Positions 27,246 through 35,730 of a stretch of 64,000 nucleotides of DNA are shown piece after piece. The translations under genes were made by a program, and so were the position numbers. Each line of letters starts with the position of its first letter. Within the stretch, counting starts at the first letter, position 1. The notes beneath the pieces are model-generated. The model was not told the origin of the DNA. It searched no databases and saw only the letters and a list, made by a program, of their open reading frames with translations. Source of the DNA: Clavibacter zhangzhiyongii (lineage in GTDB: Bacteria > Actinomycetota > Actinomycetes > Actinomycetales > Microbacteriaceae); the NCBI RefSeq assembly GCF_014775655.1, contig NZ_CP061274.1, forward strand, positions 868,001-932,000. The letters run 5' to 3'.

Positions 27246-28084
27246 CCGGATCCACGATGCCCGCGGACGCCCCCGCGCCGGCCACCCGCCGGAGCCGCGG
27301 CGGCCCCCGCGCGCTCTACGCCGGCAACGCCCGCTCGGTGCTCTCCCGCGGCCTCCTCGCCACCCGCAGCACCAACTGGACCGTCGTCCTCTCCGGCTTC
27401 TTCGAGCCCGTCTTCTACCTGCTCGCGATGGGGATCGGCCTCGGCTCGCTCGTCGGCGACGTGACCACGAGCACCGGCCAGCCCGTGCCGTACGCCGCGT
27501 ACATCGCGCCCGCGCTCCTCGCGGTCTCGGCGATGAACGGCGCCGTCTACGACTCGACCTGGAACGTCTTCTTCAAGATGAACCACTCGAAGCTGTACCA
27601 GGGCATGCTCGCCACCTCGCTCGGGCCGCTCGACGTGGCCTTCGGCGAGATCTCGCTGGCGCTGCTGCGCGGCGTCGTCTACTCGTCGGGCTTCCTCGTC
27701 GTGATGCAGGTGCTCGGCCTCAACCTGTCGTGGTGGGCGATCCTCGCGCTGCCGTCCGTGGTGCTCGTCGCGCTGGCGTTCGCGAGCTTCGGCATGGCCG
27801 TGACCAGCTACATGAAGACGTTCCAGCAGATGGACTGGATCAACTTCATCCTGCTGCCCATGTTCCTGTTCTCCGCGACCTTCTACCCGCTGTCGGTGTA
27901 CCCGGCGTGGATCCAGACGGTCATCCAGGCGCTCCCGCTCTGGCACGCGGTGGAGCTCGTGCGCGGGTTCACGACGGGCGCGCTCTCGATCGCGGTCGTC
28001 GGCCACGTGCTCTACTTCGCGGTGATGACGGCCATCGGCCTGGTCTTCACGACGCGGCGGCTGCGGGTCCTCTTCCTCGACTGA
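27242..28084 (+). CDS. ABC-2 type permease (second of pair)
   Basis: A 280-residue permease with six membrane segments, paralogous to the preceding one: FFEPVFYLLAMGIGLGSLV, IAPALLAVSAMNGAVYDST, and LLPMFLFSATFYPLSVYP correspond to the same parts of its partner. It completes an ATPase-permease-permease operon. Its last 38 bases overlap the 3' end of the convergent MFS gene on the other strand. Confidence 0.9.
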   Translation: MTGSTMPADAPAPATRRSRGGPRALYAGNARSVLSRGLLATRSTNWTVVLSGFFEPVFYLLAMGIGLGSLVGDVTTSTGQPVPYAAYIAPALLAVSAMNGAVYDSTWNVFFKMNHSKLYQGMLATSLGPLDVAFGEISLALLRGVVYSSGFLVVMQVLGLNLSWWAILALPSVVLVALAFASFGMAVTSYMKTFQQMDWINFILLPMFLFSATFYPLSVYPAWIQTVIQALPLWHAVELVRGFTTGALSIAVVGHVLYFAVMTAIGLVFTTRRLRVLFLD

Positions 28085-29378
28085 CGAGGCCCGCGACGAG
28101 CGCGAGGCCGGCGCCGCCCATGACGACGGCGGCCGTCGCGACCGCGACCGGGTAGGCGGCGGGCTGCGCGGCCGGGGCGAGGAGCGCGAGCGCCTGCGCC
28201 GTCACGACCGTGGCGACCAGCGACGAGCCCGCCTGCACCGTCGCGGCGAGCGACGAGACCCGGCCCATCGTCCCGACGGGCGCCTCCGCCTGCAGGATGG
28301 GGCCCTGCGCGACGAGGAACACCGAGAAGACGAGGCCCGCGAGCCCCATGAGGACCGCCGCGGGCAGGAACGCGCGGACGGTCGAGTACGCCGCGTAGGT
28401 GGCGCCGAGGGCGACGAGCGCGGCGGGCAGCGCGCGCTCGGGGCGGAGGCGGGCGACCAGCGGGGGCGCGGTGAGGGATCCGACCAGGCCGCCGACCGCG
28501 AACATCGCCGTCACCGCGCCGTACTCCGCCGCCGTGAGGCCCATCGTCGTGAGCGCGAGGAGGGCGAGGGTCGCGTTGTTGACGCCGAGGGTGACGCCGT
28601 ACGCGGCGAGGCCGGCCACGAGGATCCGCAGGCGCGGGGAGGTCCGCACGACGCGGATCCCGGCGGCGAGCTCCGCGCGGAGGCGGGCGCCCGCGGAGGC
28701 GACCGTCCCGTGCGCGTCCGCGCCCGCCGGCGCGACCTGCGCCGTCGTCGCCCCGCGCTCGCGCACCGCGAGCACCAGCGCCGCGGACGCGAGGAACGAC
28801 ACCGCGTCCATCACGAGCGCGGGCACCGGCCCGAGGCCCGCGTAGACGGCCGGCCCGATCATGGCCGACAGGATCCCCACCCCCGTGCTCGCGAGGAGCG
28901 ACCGTCCCGCGGCGTCCGCGCGCCGGTCGGCGGGGACGACCACCTGCACGAGGGCGGCCCGCGCCGGGTCGAAGAGCTGCGAGGCGCAGGCGATGAGCAG
29001 CTGCGTGCCGATCACGGCGCCGATGACGACGGGCGCGGGCCCCGTCACGGCGATCACGAGGAGCGGCATGAGCAGGCCGGCGCGCGCGAGGTCGGCGGCG
29101 ACCATCACCCGGCGTGCGGGCCACCGGTCGACGAGCACCCCGGCGAACGGCGCGAGCACGAGGCGCGGCAGGCTGGTCGCGCCGATGACCGCGCCGATGT
29201 AGAGCGGCAGCGCCGGGTCGCCGGGGGCGAGCCCCGTCGCGAGCCAGACCGTGACGGTCGCCGCGAGCACGTACTCGCCGAACGACGAGAGCGCCTGCGC
29301 GACCCAGACGAGCGCGAACGAGCGGGAGATGAGCAGGGGGCGTCGCGGGCCGCGCACGCGGGGTCCGGGGTCGGGCAC
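28047..29378 (-). CDS. MFS transporter (MFS_3/EntS-like)
   Basis: A 443-residue major facilitator with 12 predicted helices. The first part, LVWVAQALSSFGEYVLAATV, and the loop LVDRWPARRVMVAADLAR are typical of the EntS/MefA-type exporters; the substrate is unknown. GGAGG six bases before the GTG start supports it, and TACCGT at 29406-29411 (minus strand) is a possible -10. The 3' end overlaps the ABC permease gene on the opposite strand by 38 bases. Confidence 0.88.
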   Translation of the reverse strand: MPDPGPRVRGPRRPLLISRSFALVWVAQALSSFGEYVLAATVTVWLATGLAPGDPALPLYIGAVIGATSLPRLVLAPFAGVLVDRWPARRVMVAADLARAGLLMPLLVIAVTGPAPVVIGAVIGTQLLIACASQLFDPARAALVQVVVPADRRADAAGRSLLASTGVGILSAMIGPAVYAGLGPVPALVMDAVSFLASAALVLAVRERGATTAQVAPAGADAHGTVASAGARLRAELAAGIRVVRTSPRLRILVAGLAAYGVTLGVNNATLALLALTTMGLTAAEYGAVTAMFAVGGLVGSLTAPPLVARLRPERALPAALVALGATYAAYSTVRAFLPAAVLMGLAGLVFSVFLVAQGPILQAEAPVGTMGRVSSLAATVQAGSSLVATVVTAQALALLAPAAQPAAYPVAVATAAVVMGGAGLALVAGLVSRGRGPAAAAS

Positions 29379-29463
29379 GGGCGTCCTCCGATCGGTCCGC
29401 TCCCCACGGTATCGGGCGTGCGCGCGGACCCGCGGGCGGTCCCGGGCGGGCGGATCCGGTCGG

Positions 29464-29469
29464 TACCCT
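29464..29469 (+). promoter_or_regulatory. Candidate -10 box of the ribokinase gene
   Basis: TACCCT fits TANNNT and would give a leader of about 50 bases ending in GGGGGAGG. Confidence 0.35.
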
Positions 29470-29524
29470 GGCCGAGAGCGCCACCCGGGCGCGGCCGGCC
29501 GCGTGCCGGGGGAGGCAGGTGCCC

Positions 29525-30349
29525 ATGGGCCGCGTCGTGGTGCTCGGATCGCTCAACGTCGACCAGGTGGTGCGCGTCGCGCGGCACCCGCAGCCGGGGG
29601 AGACCCTGATGGGATCCGATCCCGAGCGGCTCTGGGGCGGCAAGGGCGCGAACCAGGCCGTCGCCGCGGCGGACGCGGGCGGCGAGGTCGCGATGGTGGG
29701 GGCCGTGGGCGACGACGCCGACGGATCCGCGTACCGCGCCCGCCTCGTGGCCCGTGGCATCGACGTCTCCGGGCTCGCCACGGTCGCGGGCGCCACCACG
29801 GGCCTCGCGGTCATCGCCGTGGACGCCGACGGCGAGAACACGATCATCGTCGCGCCCGGCGCGAACGGGCGCGTCACCGACGCCCACCTGGATCCGCTCG
29901 ACGCGCTCGCCGCGGGCGACGTCCTGCTCGCCTCGCTCGAGCTGCCCCTCGACGCCGTCGCGGCGGGCGTCCGCCGCGCGCACGCCGCCGGCGCCCGCGT
30001 CGTGCTCAACCTCGCCCCCTTCGCCGAGCTGCCCGCCGATGTGCTCGCGCTCGCCGACCCCGTCGTCGTCAACGAGCACGAGGCCGGCCTGCTGCGCGAG
30101 TCCGGGATCCCGGCGCCCGGCTCGCTGCTCGTCACCCTCGGCTCCGAGGGCGCGATGTGGGGCGACGTCGAGGTCCCCGCGTCGAAGGTCTCCCGCGTCG
30201 TCGACACGACGGGCGCGGGTGACGCGTTCTGCGGCGCGCTGGCGTCGGCGCTCGCCGCGGGCGCCGATCGCGAGGCCGCCCTGGTCGTGGCCGCCGACGC
30301 GGCCGCGGTCGTCGTGCAGCGGCAGGGCGCGCAGCCGGCGGACGACTGA
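29525..30349 (+). CDS. rbsK: Ribokinase / PfkB-family sugar kinase
   Basis: A 274-residue PfkB kinase that phosphorylates ribose or a related sugar. N-terminal VVVLGSLNVDQVV, the signature 1 WGGKGANQAVAAADAG, and signature 2 DTTGAGDAFCGALASAL, whose Asp before AFC is the catalytic base. GENTIIVAPGAN matches the ribokinase subgroup. GTG at 29519 and ATG at 29525 are both possible; the GGGGGAGG site is better spaced for ATG. No other ribose genes are near, so the exact sugar is uncertain. Confidence 0.85.
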   Translation: MGRVVVLGSLNVDQVVRVARHPQPGETLMGSDPERLWGGKGANQAVAAADAGGEVAMVGAVGDDADGSAYRARLVARGIDVSGLATVAGATTGLAVIAVDADGENTIIVAPGANGRVTDAHLDPLDALAAGDVLLASLELPLDAVAAGVRRAHAAGARVVLNLAPFAELPADVLALADPVVVNEHEAGLLRESGIPAPGSLLVTLGSEGAMWGDVEVPASKVSRVVDTTGAGDAFCGALASALAAGADREAALVVAADAAAVVVQRQGAQPADD

Positions 30350-30354
30350 TCCCC

Positions 30355-30888
30355 GTGGCCGACGCGGCGGACGGCCCGGGCGGCCCGGGCCGCGACACCG
30401 CGGCCGTCGTCGCGTTCCTCCGCGCGCTCGCGACGCCGCCGTGGCCGCGCGACGCCGCCGAGGCCGAGCGGATGCTCGCGGGCCGGGGCGTGCACCCGAC
30501 GGGCGAGGTCGACGCGTGGTGCCCGGCCTCCGCGCGGCACGTCCTGTCCGGAGGTCCCGACGCGGTCGCCCACCTGTCGTACGCCACGCACGCGGGCGAG
30601 GTCACGAGCGTCGGCTTCATCCTCGCGCGGCACGGCGGCCCGCACGACCCCGCCGTGCGGCGCGACCACGACGACCTCGTCACGGCCCTCACCGCCGCGT
30701 TCGGCGCGTCCCGGCGGCCGTTCGACGACCAGCCGAGCCCCCTCCTGTGGGACGTCGGCGAGCTGGAGGCGGGCGTCCAGCTGTTCGACCGCGTCGACAG
30801 CAGCGTCATGGCGTGGGTGGATCACCGCGACCGTGCCGCGCGGCAGGAGCGCGCCGCGGGGGAGCCGGGCGGGGCGGAGCCGGCCTAG
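30355..30888 (+). CDS. Hypothetical protein, small soluble
   Basis: A 177-residue protein I do not recognise with confidence. It is acidic, without signal or membrane segments, and has a Trp-rich pattern: PPWPRDAAEAERMLAGRGVH near the start, then VDAWCPASARHVLSGG, and a late LLWDVGELEAGVQLFDRVDSSV. The layout recalls small uncharacterised actinobacterial proteins of the DUF6301 kind, but I cannot confirm this. GTG follows the ribokinase stop by five bases, so it is probably co-transcribed. Its stop shares a CTAG with the convergent XRE gene. Confidence 0.7.
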   Translation: MADAADGPGGPGRDTAAVVAFLRALATPPWPRDAAEAERMLAGRGVHPTGEVDAWCPASARHVLSGGPDAVAHLSYATHAGEVTSVGFILARHGGPHDPAVRRDHDDLVTALTAAFGASRRPFDDQPSPLLWDVGELEAGVQLFDRVDSSVMAWVDHRDRAARQERAAGEPGGAEPA

Positions 30889-31424
30889 CCGAGCCGGTCG
30901 CGGGATCCATGCGGATCCCGGTCCCGCGACAGCGGGTGCGCCCGGTCGAGGCGCGGGCCGAGGAGGAGCAGGTACGCCGCGTTCGCCAGCAGGTAGCCGC
31001 CCGCCCAGTACGCGGGCACGATCGCGATCGCCGGATTCGGCAGCGCATCGGCGGCGATCGCGAGCACGACCGCGAGCGTGACGATCACGCCGAGCCCTGC
31101 GTAGAGGGAGCGGGCGCCGTCGCGCACGGCGTCGCGGCGCTCCTGCTGGCGGGCCGTCTCGTCCGCGTCGTGCCGGGGAGGGGCGAGGTCGGCCGCGCGC
31201 GTCGTCGGATCCTCTGCTGCCGGATGCGCCGCCGCCGCCGGCGCGCGCAGCTCCCCGACGTCCACCCCGAGCGCCCGCGCGATCAGCGCCTGCGTCTCGA
31301 GGCTCGCGTCGTTCCCCGCCTCGATGCGCTGCACCGTGCGCACCGTGATCCCGCTCGCCTCCGCGAGCCGCTCCTGCGTGTACCCGTGCTCGCGCCGCAG
31401 CCGCTGCACCCGTGTCCCGTCCAT
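30885..31424 (-). CDS. XRE-family regulator with a C-terminal two-helix membrane domain
   Basis: A 179-residue protein. Residues 5-60 form a helix-turn-helix of the Cro/C1 type (YTQERLAEASGITVRTVQRIE). An Ala-rich linker leads to two membrane helices at about 107-129 and 134-160. The DNA-binding domain would face the cytoplasm while tethered to the membrane. Such proteins act as membrane-bound regulators; no target site is visible nearby. The ATG has AGGG about six bases upstream. It converges on the preceding gene, with the two stop codons overlapping. Confidence 0.8.
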   Translation of the reverse strand: MDGTRVQRLRREHGYTQERLAEASGITVRTVQRIEAGNDASLETQALIARALGVDVGELRAPAAAAHPAAEDPTTRAADLAPPRHDADETARQQERRDAVRDGARSLYAGLGVIVTLAVVLAIAADALPNPAIAIVPAYWAGGYLLANAAYLLLLGPRLDRAHPLSRDRDPHGSRDRLG

Positions 31425-31690
31425 GCCCCCACCCTGTCGGCTCCAGGGCGGGAGCACCACGACGACGACCCGACGAGCGCACGACATCGGCCCGACACGG
31501 CGACGCGGGGCCCGGCCGTTCGTTGCGTGTCGCCGACATCCGCGCACGGCTCGCCGATTTGCAACAGGCGGACCGCGCATCCGCTGCGCGATCGGATCGT
31601 TAGCCCTCAAACGGATCGTGTGCGCGTAGCGTCCGGAGGACACCGGGACGGACACCTCCGACCCGGAGCCCACGCCACGGAAGGCACCCC

Positions 31691-32338
31691 ATGAGCACCT
31701 CGGACACCCCGCGCGACACCCCGCGCGACGACCGCGACACCGCCGCCGTCCCGGCGGGCGAGACCACGTCGCTCCGGCACGACGTCGTCGCGCGCGAGAA
31801 GGAGCGCTTCGGCGGCATCAAGTTCGGCTCCGCGTTCTTCGGCTGGCTCGCCGCGACCGGCACGGCCGTGATCCTCACGGCGCTCGTCGCCGCGACCGGC
31901 GCCGCCGTCGGCCTCGGCGCGAACGGCGGCGACGCCGGCCAGGCGGCCGCGGACGCGCAGCAGAGCGCGGACACCATCGGCTGGGCCGGCGGCATCGCCC
32001 TCCTCGTCGTGATCCTCATCGCGTACTACTGCGGCGGCTACGTCGCGGGCCGCATGGCGCGCTTCGACGGCGCCAAGCAGGGCCTCGCCGTCTGGCTCTG
32101 GGCGATCCTCATCGCGATCGTCGTGGCCGTGCTCACCGCCGTCGCGGGATCGCAGTTCGACGTGCTCCGGAACCTGAACGGGTTCCCGCGCATCCCCGTC
32201 TCCGAGGGCGACCTCACGATCGCGGGCATCATCACCGCGATCGTCGTCGCCGTCGTCGCGCTCGTCGGCGCGATCCTCGGCGGCCTCGCCGGCATGCGCT
32301 TCCACCGACGCGTCGACCGCGCCGGCCTCGGCCGCTGA
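31691..32338 (+). CDS. Hypothetical membrane protein, four helices
   Basis: A 215-residue protein with a charged 40-residue N-terminus (VVAREKERFGGIKFGSAFFG), then four hydrophobic segments at about 50-75, 96-118, 128-150 and 178-203, separated by short loops. The sequence resembles TIGR04086/YrzE-type small membrane proteins but I am not sure. GGAAGG precedes the ATG. It lies 112 bases before the PRC-barrel gene on the same strand and is probably functionally linked with it. Upstream, 31425-31690 holds no gene; TAGCGT at 31627-31632 is a weak -10 candidate. Confidence 0.75.
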   Translation: MSTSDTPRDTPRDDRDTAAVPAGETTSLRHDVVAREKERFGGIKFGSAFFGWLAATGTAVILTALVAATGAAVGLGANGGDAGQAAADAQQSADTIGWAGGIALLVVILIAYYCGGYVAGRMARFDGAKQGLAVWLWAILIAIVVAVLTAVAGSQFDVLRNLNGFPRIPVSEGDLTIAGIITAIVVAVVALVGAILGGLAGMRFHRRVDRAGLGR

Positions 32339-32450
32339 GCCGACCCCCGACCCGGCGGGCCACCACCCGCCGCCCGCGCCATCCGGCGCACCCGACAGAA
32401 GGCACGACCGCCGTCCCCCGGCGGACACCACCACAGGAAGAGAGAGCATC

Positions 32451-33296
32451 GTGATCGACTCCCACGACATCGGCAGCATCGTCGGCGCCCCCGTGCACGA
32501 CACCGACGGCGACAAGATCGGCACCGTCGGCCAGGTCTACGTCGACCCGGACACCGACCAGCCCCTCTGGGCGACCGTCAAGACGGGCCTCTTCGGCACG
32601 TCCGAGTCCTTCGTCCCGCTCCAGGAGGCCACCTGGGACCGCGAGTCGCTCGTGGTCGGCTACGACAAGGCGAAGGTCAAGGACGCGCCGCGCGTCGAGT
32701 CCGACGGCGCCCTCAGCGAGGAGGAGGAGGACAGCCTCTACTCCTACTACGGCATCGGATCCGGATCCGCGTCGACCACCACGACCGGCGCCGGCACGTC
32801 GGGCCTCGACGACCAGGACGACCGCGCGGGCGTCCTCGGTGACCGCGGCGTCGACGCCGACCGCGACCGCGACCGCGACGGCATCGTCGGGCACGACACC
32901 TCCGGCCCGACGACCGACGACGCCATGACGCGCTCCGAGGAGCAGCTGCACGTCGGCACCGAGCGCCGCGAGACGGGCCGTGCGCGCCTGCGCAAGCACG
33001 TCGTCACCGAGGAGCAGACCGTCACGGTCCCCGTCAGCCACGAGGAGGTGCGGCTCGAGCGCGAGCCCATCACGGACGCGAACGTCGGATCGGCGACCGC
33101 GGGCCCCGACCTCAGCGACGAGGAGCACGAGGTGATCCTCACCGAGGAGCGCCCCGTGGTCGAGAAGGAGACGGTCCCGGTCGAGCGCGTGAAGCTCGGC
33201 ACCGAGACCGTCACCGACGAGGAGCGCGTCACCGAGGACGTCCGCCACGAGGAGATCGACGTGGACGGCGACGCGGACGGCACCGTCCGCCGCTGA
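32451..33296 (+). CDS. PRC-barrel and DUF2382 (YsnF/AvaK) domain protein
   Basis: A 281-residue cytoplasmic protein. Residues 1-80 form a PRC-barrel (IGSIVGAPVHDTDGDKIGTV ... WATVKTGLFGTSESFVPL). An acidic, Ser/Thr/Asp-rich linker follows, and the C-terminal 110 residues carry the DUF2382 pattern: RLRKHVVTEEQTVTVPVSHE and later PVERVKLGTETVTDEERVTE. Proteins of this type are linked to general stress responses; the direct role is unknown. It starts at GTG after AGGAAGAGAGAG and ends before a strong hairpin. Confidence 0.9.
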   Translation: MIDSHDIGSIVGAPVHDTDGDKIGTVGQVYVDPDTDQPLWATVKTGLFGTSESFVPLQEATWDRESLVVGYDKAKVKDAPRVESDGALSEEEEDSLYSYYGIGSGSASTTTTGAGTSGLDDQDDRAGVLGDRGVDADRDRDRDGIVGHDTSGPTTDDAMTRSEEQLHVGTERRETGRARLRKHVVTEEQTVTVPVSHEEVRLEREPITDANVGSATAGPDLSDEEHEVILTEERPVVEKETVPVERVKLGTETVTDEERVTEDVRHEEIDVDGDADGTVRR

Positions 33297-33330
33297 CCCG
33301 CAGCACCACCCGCACCACCGCATCACCCGG

Positions 33331-33362
33331 CGCCCGGCGCGACCTCCAGGTCGCGCCGGGCG
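33331..33362. terminator. 15-bp perfect hairpin
   Basis: 33331-33345 and 33348-33362 are exact reverse complements around CC, so some inner pairs open to form a usable loop. It follows the PRC-barrel gene. The downstream sequence has no T-run. Confidence 0.7.
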
Positions 33363-33401
33363 CTTCGGCGTGCCCGGAGCCGCCGCGTCCGCCCCCGCCG
33401 C

Positions 33402-33431
33402 TTGCCCCCGCCCGGATGCGCGTGTGATACT
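33402..33431 (+). promoter_or_regulatory. Promoter of the carbohydrate-uptake operon
   Basis: TTGCCC at 33402-33407 and GATACT at 33426-33431 are 18 bases apart and fit a sigma-70-type promoter. Transcription would begin near 33438, directly before the palindromic operator. Confidence 0.55.
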
Positions 33432-33444
33432 CGACGCGCTGCGC

Positions 33445-33462
33445 TACTTATGCGCATAAGTA
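33445..33462. promoter_or_regulatory. 18-bp palindromic operator, likely LacI-family site
   Basis: TACTTATGCGCATAAGTA is a perfect palindrome with a central CG, the usual form of LacI-family operators. It is strikingly AT-rich in this genome and lies just downstream of the expected transcription start, where a bound repressor would block the operon. The LacI-type gene at 38608 is the obvious partner. Confidence 0.75.
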
Positions 33463-33505
33463 CCATCCGGCTCGCGACGCGGGCGCTTCGTTCAAGGAGG
33501 AACAC

Positions 33506-34774
33506 GTGAAGACATCCATGCGTCTCGGCGCGGTCGCGACCGTGCTGGCGGCCACCGTCGCGCTGACCGGCTGCGGCCGGTCGTCCGACGAGGGAGCAGG
33601 CCCCGCCGCCGCGACCACCCTCGGCTCCGGGCCCGCGACCGGCAAGGTCACCATGTGGGCGATGGGCGCCGAGGGCGAGGCCCTGCCCGCGTTCCTGAAG
33701 GCCTTCGAGGAGCAGAACCCCGACGTCGAGGTCGACGTCACGGCCATCCCGTGGGACGCCGCGCACAACAAGATCCAGACCGCCATCGCGGGCGGCACCA
33801 CGCCCGACATCGCGATGATGGGCTCCACGTGGATGGCGGACTTCGCCGACGCGTTCAGCACCGTCCCCACCGACCTCGACGCCAGCGGGTCGTTCCCCGG
33901 CGCCCTCGCGACGAACACCGTGGAGGACCGCGCCGCCGGCATCCCGTGGTACGTCGACACCCGTGTGCTCTACTACCGCACCGACCTCGCGGCGAAGGCC
34001 GGCTGGACGAGCGCGCCCACGACCTGGGACGAGCTCAAGCAGATGGCGTCCGACATGCGGACGAAGGCCGGCGCCGAGCACGGCATCCGCCTGCCCGCGG
34101 GCAACGACGCCTTCCAGGGCACGCTGTGGATGCCGTGGTCGAACGGCGCCGAGATCGCCGACGGCGCGAAGTGGACCCTCGACACCCCGGAGATGCGCGA
34201 GGCCTACGAGTACTACGGCAGCTTCTTCGCGGACGGCATCGCCGACCCGGACGTCGACGTCTCCTCCGGCGCGCAGGAGTCCTCGTTCGTCGACGGATCG
34301 ACGCCCATGCTCATCGAGGGCCCGTTCGAGATCGGCCAGCTGAAGACCGTCGGCGGCGAGGGCTTCGCGTCGAAGTTCACCACCGCGGTGCTGCCGGCGA
34401 AGGAGTCGTCGACGTCGTTCAGCGGCGGCGCGAACCTCGTGGTGTTCGACCAGGCGGAGAACCAGGACGCCGCCTGGAAGCTCGCCCGGTGGCTGAACGA
34501 GCCGGCCACGCAGGCCGCCTGGTACGCGGCCACGGGTGATCTGCCCGCGTCCCAGGCCGCCTGGCAGGACCCCGCGCTGCAGGGCGACCCCACCCTCGCG
34601 GCCTTCGGCGAGCAGCTGAAGACGGCGAAGTCGGTGCCCGTGAGCACGAACTGGGTCAAGGTCGGATCCGCCGCCGACTCGGCGCTCGAGCAGATCCGCC
34701 GCGGCACCTCGAGCGTGCCCGATGCGCTCCGGAAGCTGCAGTCGGACGCCGACTCCATCGGCTCGGCGGAGTAG
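33506..34774 (+). CDS. Carbohydrate ABC transporter substrate-binding lipoprotein
   Basis: A 422-residue extracytoplasmic solute-binding protein (cluster B/MalE-like fold). A signal sequence ends in LTGC, making Cys23 the lipid-anchored residue. The mature part shows VTMWAMGAEGEALPAFLKAF, GTTPDIAMMGSTWMADF and IPWYVDTRVLYYRTDL, all typical of sugar-binding proteins. AAGGAGG precedes the GTG start. It is the first gene of an operon with two permeases, a glycoside hydrolase and, further on, a LacI regulator, so an oligosaccharide or glucoside is its likely ligand. Confidence 0.93.
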   Translation: MKTSMRLGAVATVLAATVALTGCGRSSDEGAGPAAATTLGSGPATGKVTMWAMGAEGEALPAFLKAFEEQNPDVEVDVTAIPWDAAHNKIQTAIAGGTTPDIAMMGSTWMADFADAFSTVPTDLDASGSFPGALATNTVEDRAAGIPWYVDTRVLYYRTDLAAKAGWTSAPTTWDELKQMASDMRTKAGAEHGIRLPAGNDAFQGTLWMPWSNGAEIADGAKWTLDTPEMREAYEYYGSFFADGIADPDVDVSSGAQESSFVDGSTPMLIEGPFEIGQLKTVGGEGFASKFTTAVLPAKESSTSFSGGANLVVFDQAENQDAAWKLARWLNEPATQAAWYAATGDLPASQAAWQDPALQGDPTLAAFGEQLKTAKSVPVSTNWVKVGSAADSALEQIRRGTSSVPDALRKLQSDADSIGSAE

Positions 34775-34777
34775 CCG

Positions 34778-35719
34778 TTGGCCGTCACCGCAGAGGGCGC
34801 GGCCGGGATCCGTCCCGGCCGCACCCGGTCCCCGCTCGTCGCACGCCAGCGGCGCCGGCAGGCCCTCATCGCCTGGGGCTTCTGCCTCCCGTTCGTGGCC
34901 GTGTTCGCGGTCTTCATGCTCGTGCCGCTCGTCAGCTCGTTCGCGATGTCGTTCACCGACTTCCGGGCGACCGACATCCGCTCGCCGTTCGCGGTCGACT
35001 TCGTCGGCCTCGACCAGTACGCGAAGCTCTTCACGGACGCCACGTTCCTCCGCTCCATCGGCGTCACGGCCTTCTTCGTGGTCGTCGGGATCCCCGTGAC
35101 GATGGTGACCGCCCTCGCGCTGGCGCTCGCGCTCAACTCGGGCCGCGGGCGCATCGTCTCGTTCTTCCGGGTCGGCTTCTACGCGCCGGTCGTGACGAGC
35201 ATCGTCGCGGTGTCGGTCGTGTGGCGCTACATCCTCCAGCCGGACGGCCTGCTGAACACCGCGCTCGCGGGCATCGGGATCGACGGCCCCAACTGGCTGA
35301 GCGACACCACGTGGGCGCTGCCCTCGCTCGTCGTCATGGCGGTGTGGCGGAACGTCGGCACGCTGATGATCATCTTCCTGGCCGGCCTGCAGGCCGTGCC
35401 CGAGGAGGTCCAGGAGGCGGCCGTGATGGACGGCGCGAGCCCCTGGCGCCGCCTGATCTCGGTGACGCTGCCGCTGCTGCGCCCGACGCTGCTGCTCGGA
35501 TCCGTGCTCATCTCGGTCGGCTTCCTGCAGTTCTTCGAGGAGGCGTTCGTGATGACCCGCGGCGGCCCCCTCGACTCCACGCTGTCCGTCGCGTACTACA
35601 CGTACCGGCAGTTCGGCTTCGGCGAGTACGGCCTCGCCTCCGCGGCGAGCTACGTCCTCTTCCTCGCCATCGCCCTGCTGAGCCTGCTGCAGTTCCGGCT
35701 GCTGCGGTCGAAGGACTGA
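34778..35719 (+). CDS. Carbohydrate ABC permease (MalF-like)
   Basis: A 313-residue permease with six membrane helices and the EAA loop EEVQEAAVMDGASPWRRLISVTLPLL, which docks to the ATPase. It starts at TTG three bases after the previous stop, with GGCGGAG seven bases before it. It pairs with the permease encoded next to form the membrane channel of a sugar importer. Confidence 0.92.
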   Translation: MAVTAEGAAGIRPGRTRSPLVARQRRRQALIAWGFCLPFVAVFAVFMLVPLVSSFAMSFTDFRATDIRSPFAVDFVGLDQYAKLFTDATFLRSIGVTAFFVVVGIPVTMVTALALALALNSGRGRIVSFFRVGFYAPVVTSIVAVSVVWRYILQPDGLLNTALAGIGIDGPNWLSDTTWALPSLVVMAVWRNVGTLMIIFLAGLQAVPEEVQEAAVMDGASPWRRLISVTLPLLRPTLLLGSVLISVGFLQFFEEAFVMTRGGPLDSTLSVAYYTYRQFGFGEYGLASAASYVLFLAIALLSLLQFRLLRSKD

Positions 35720-35730
35720 AAGGCACGCGC

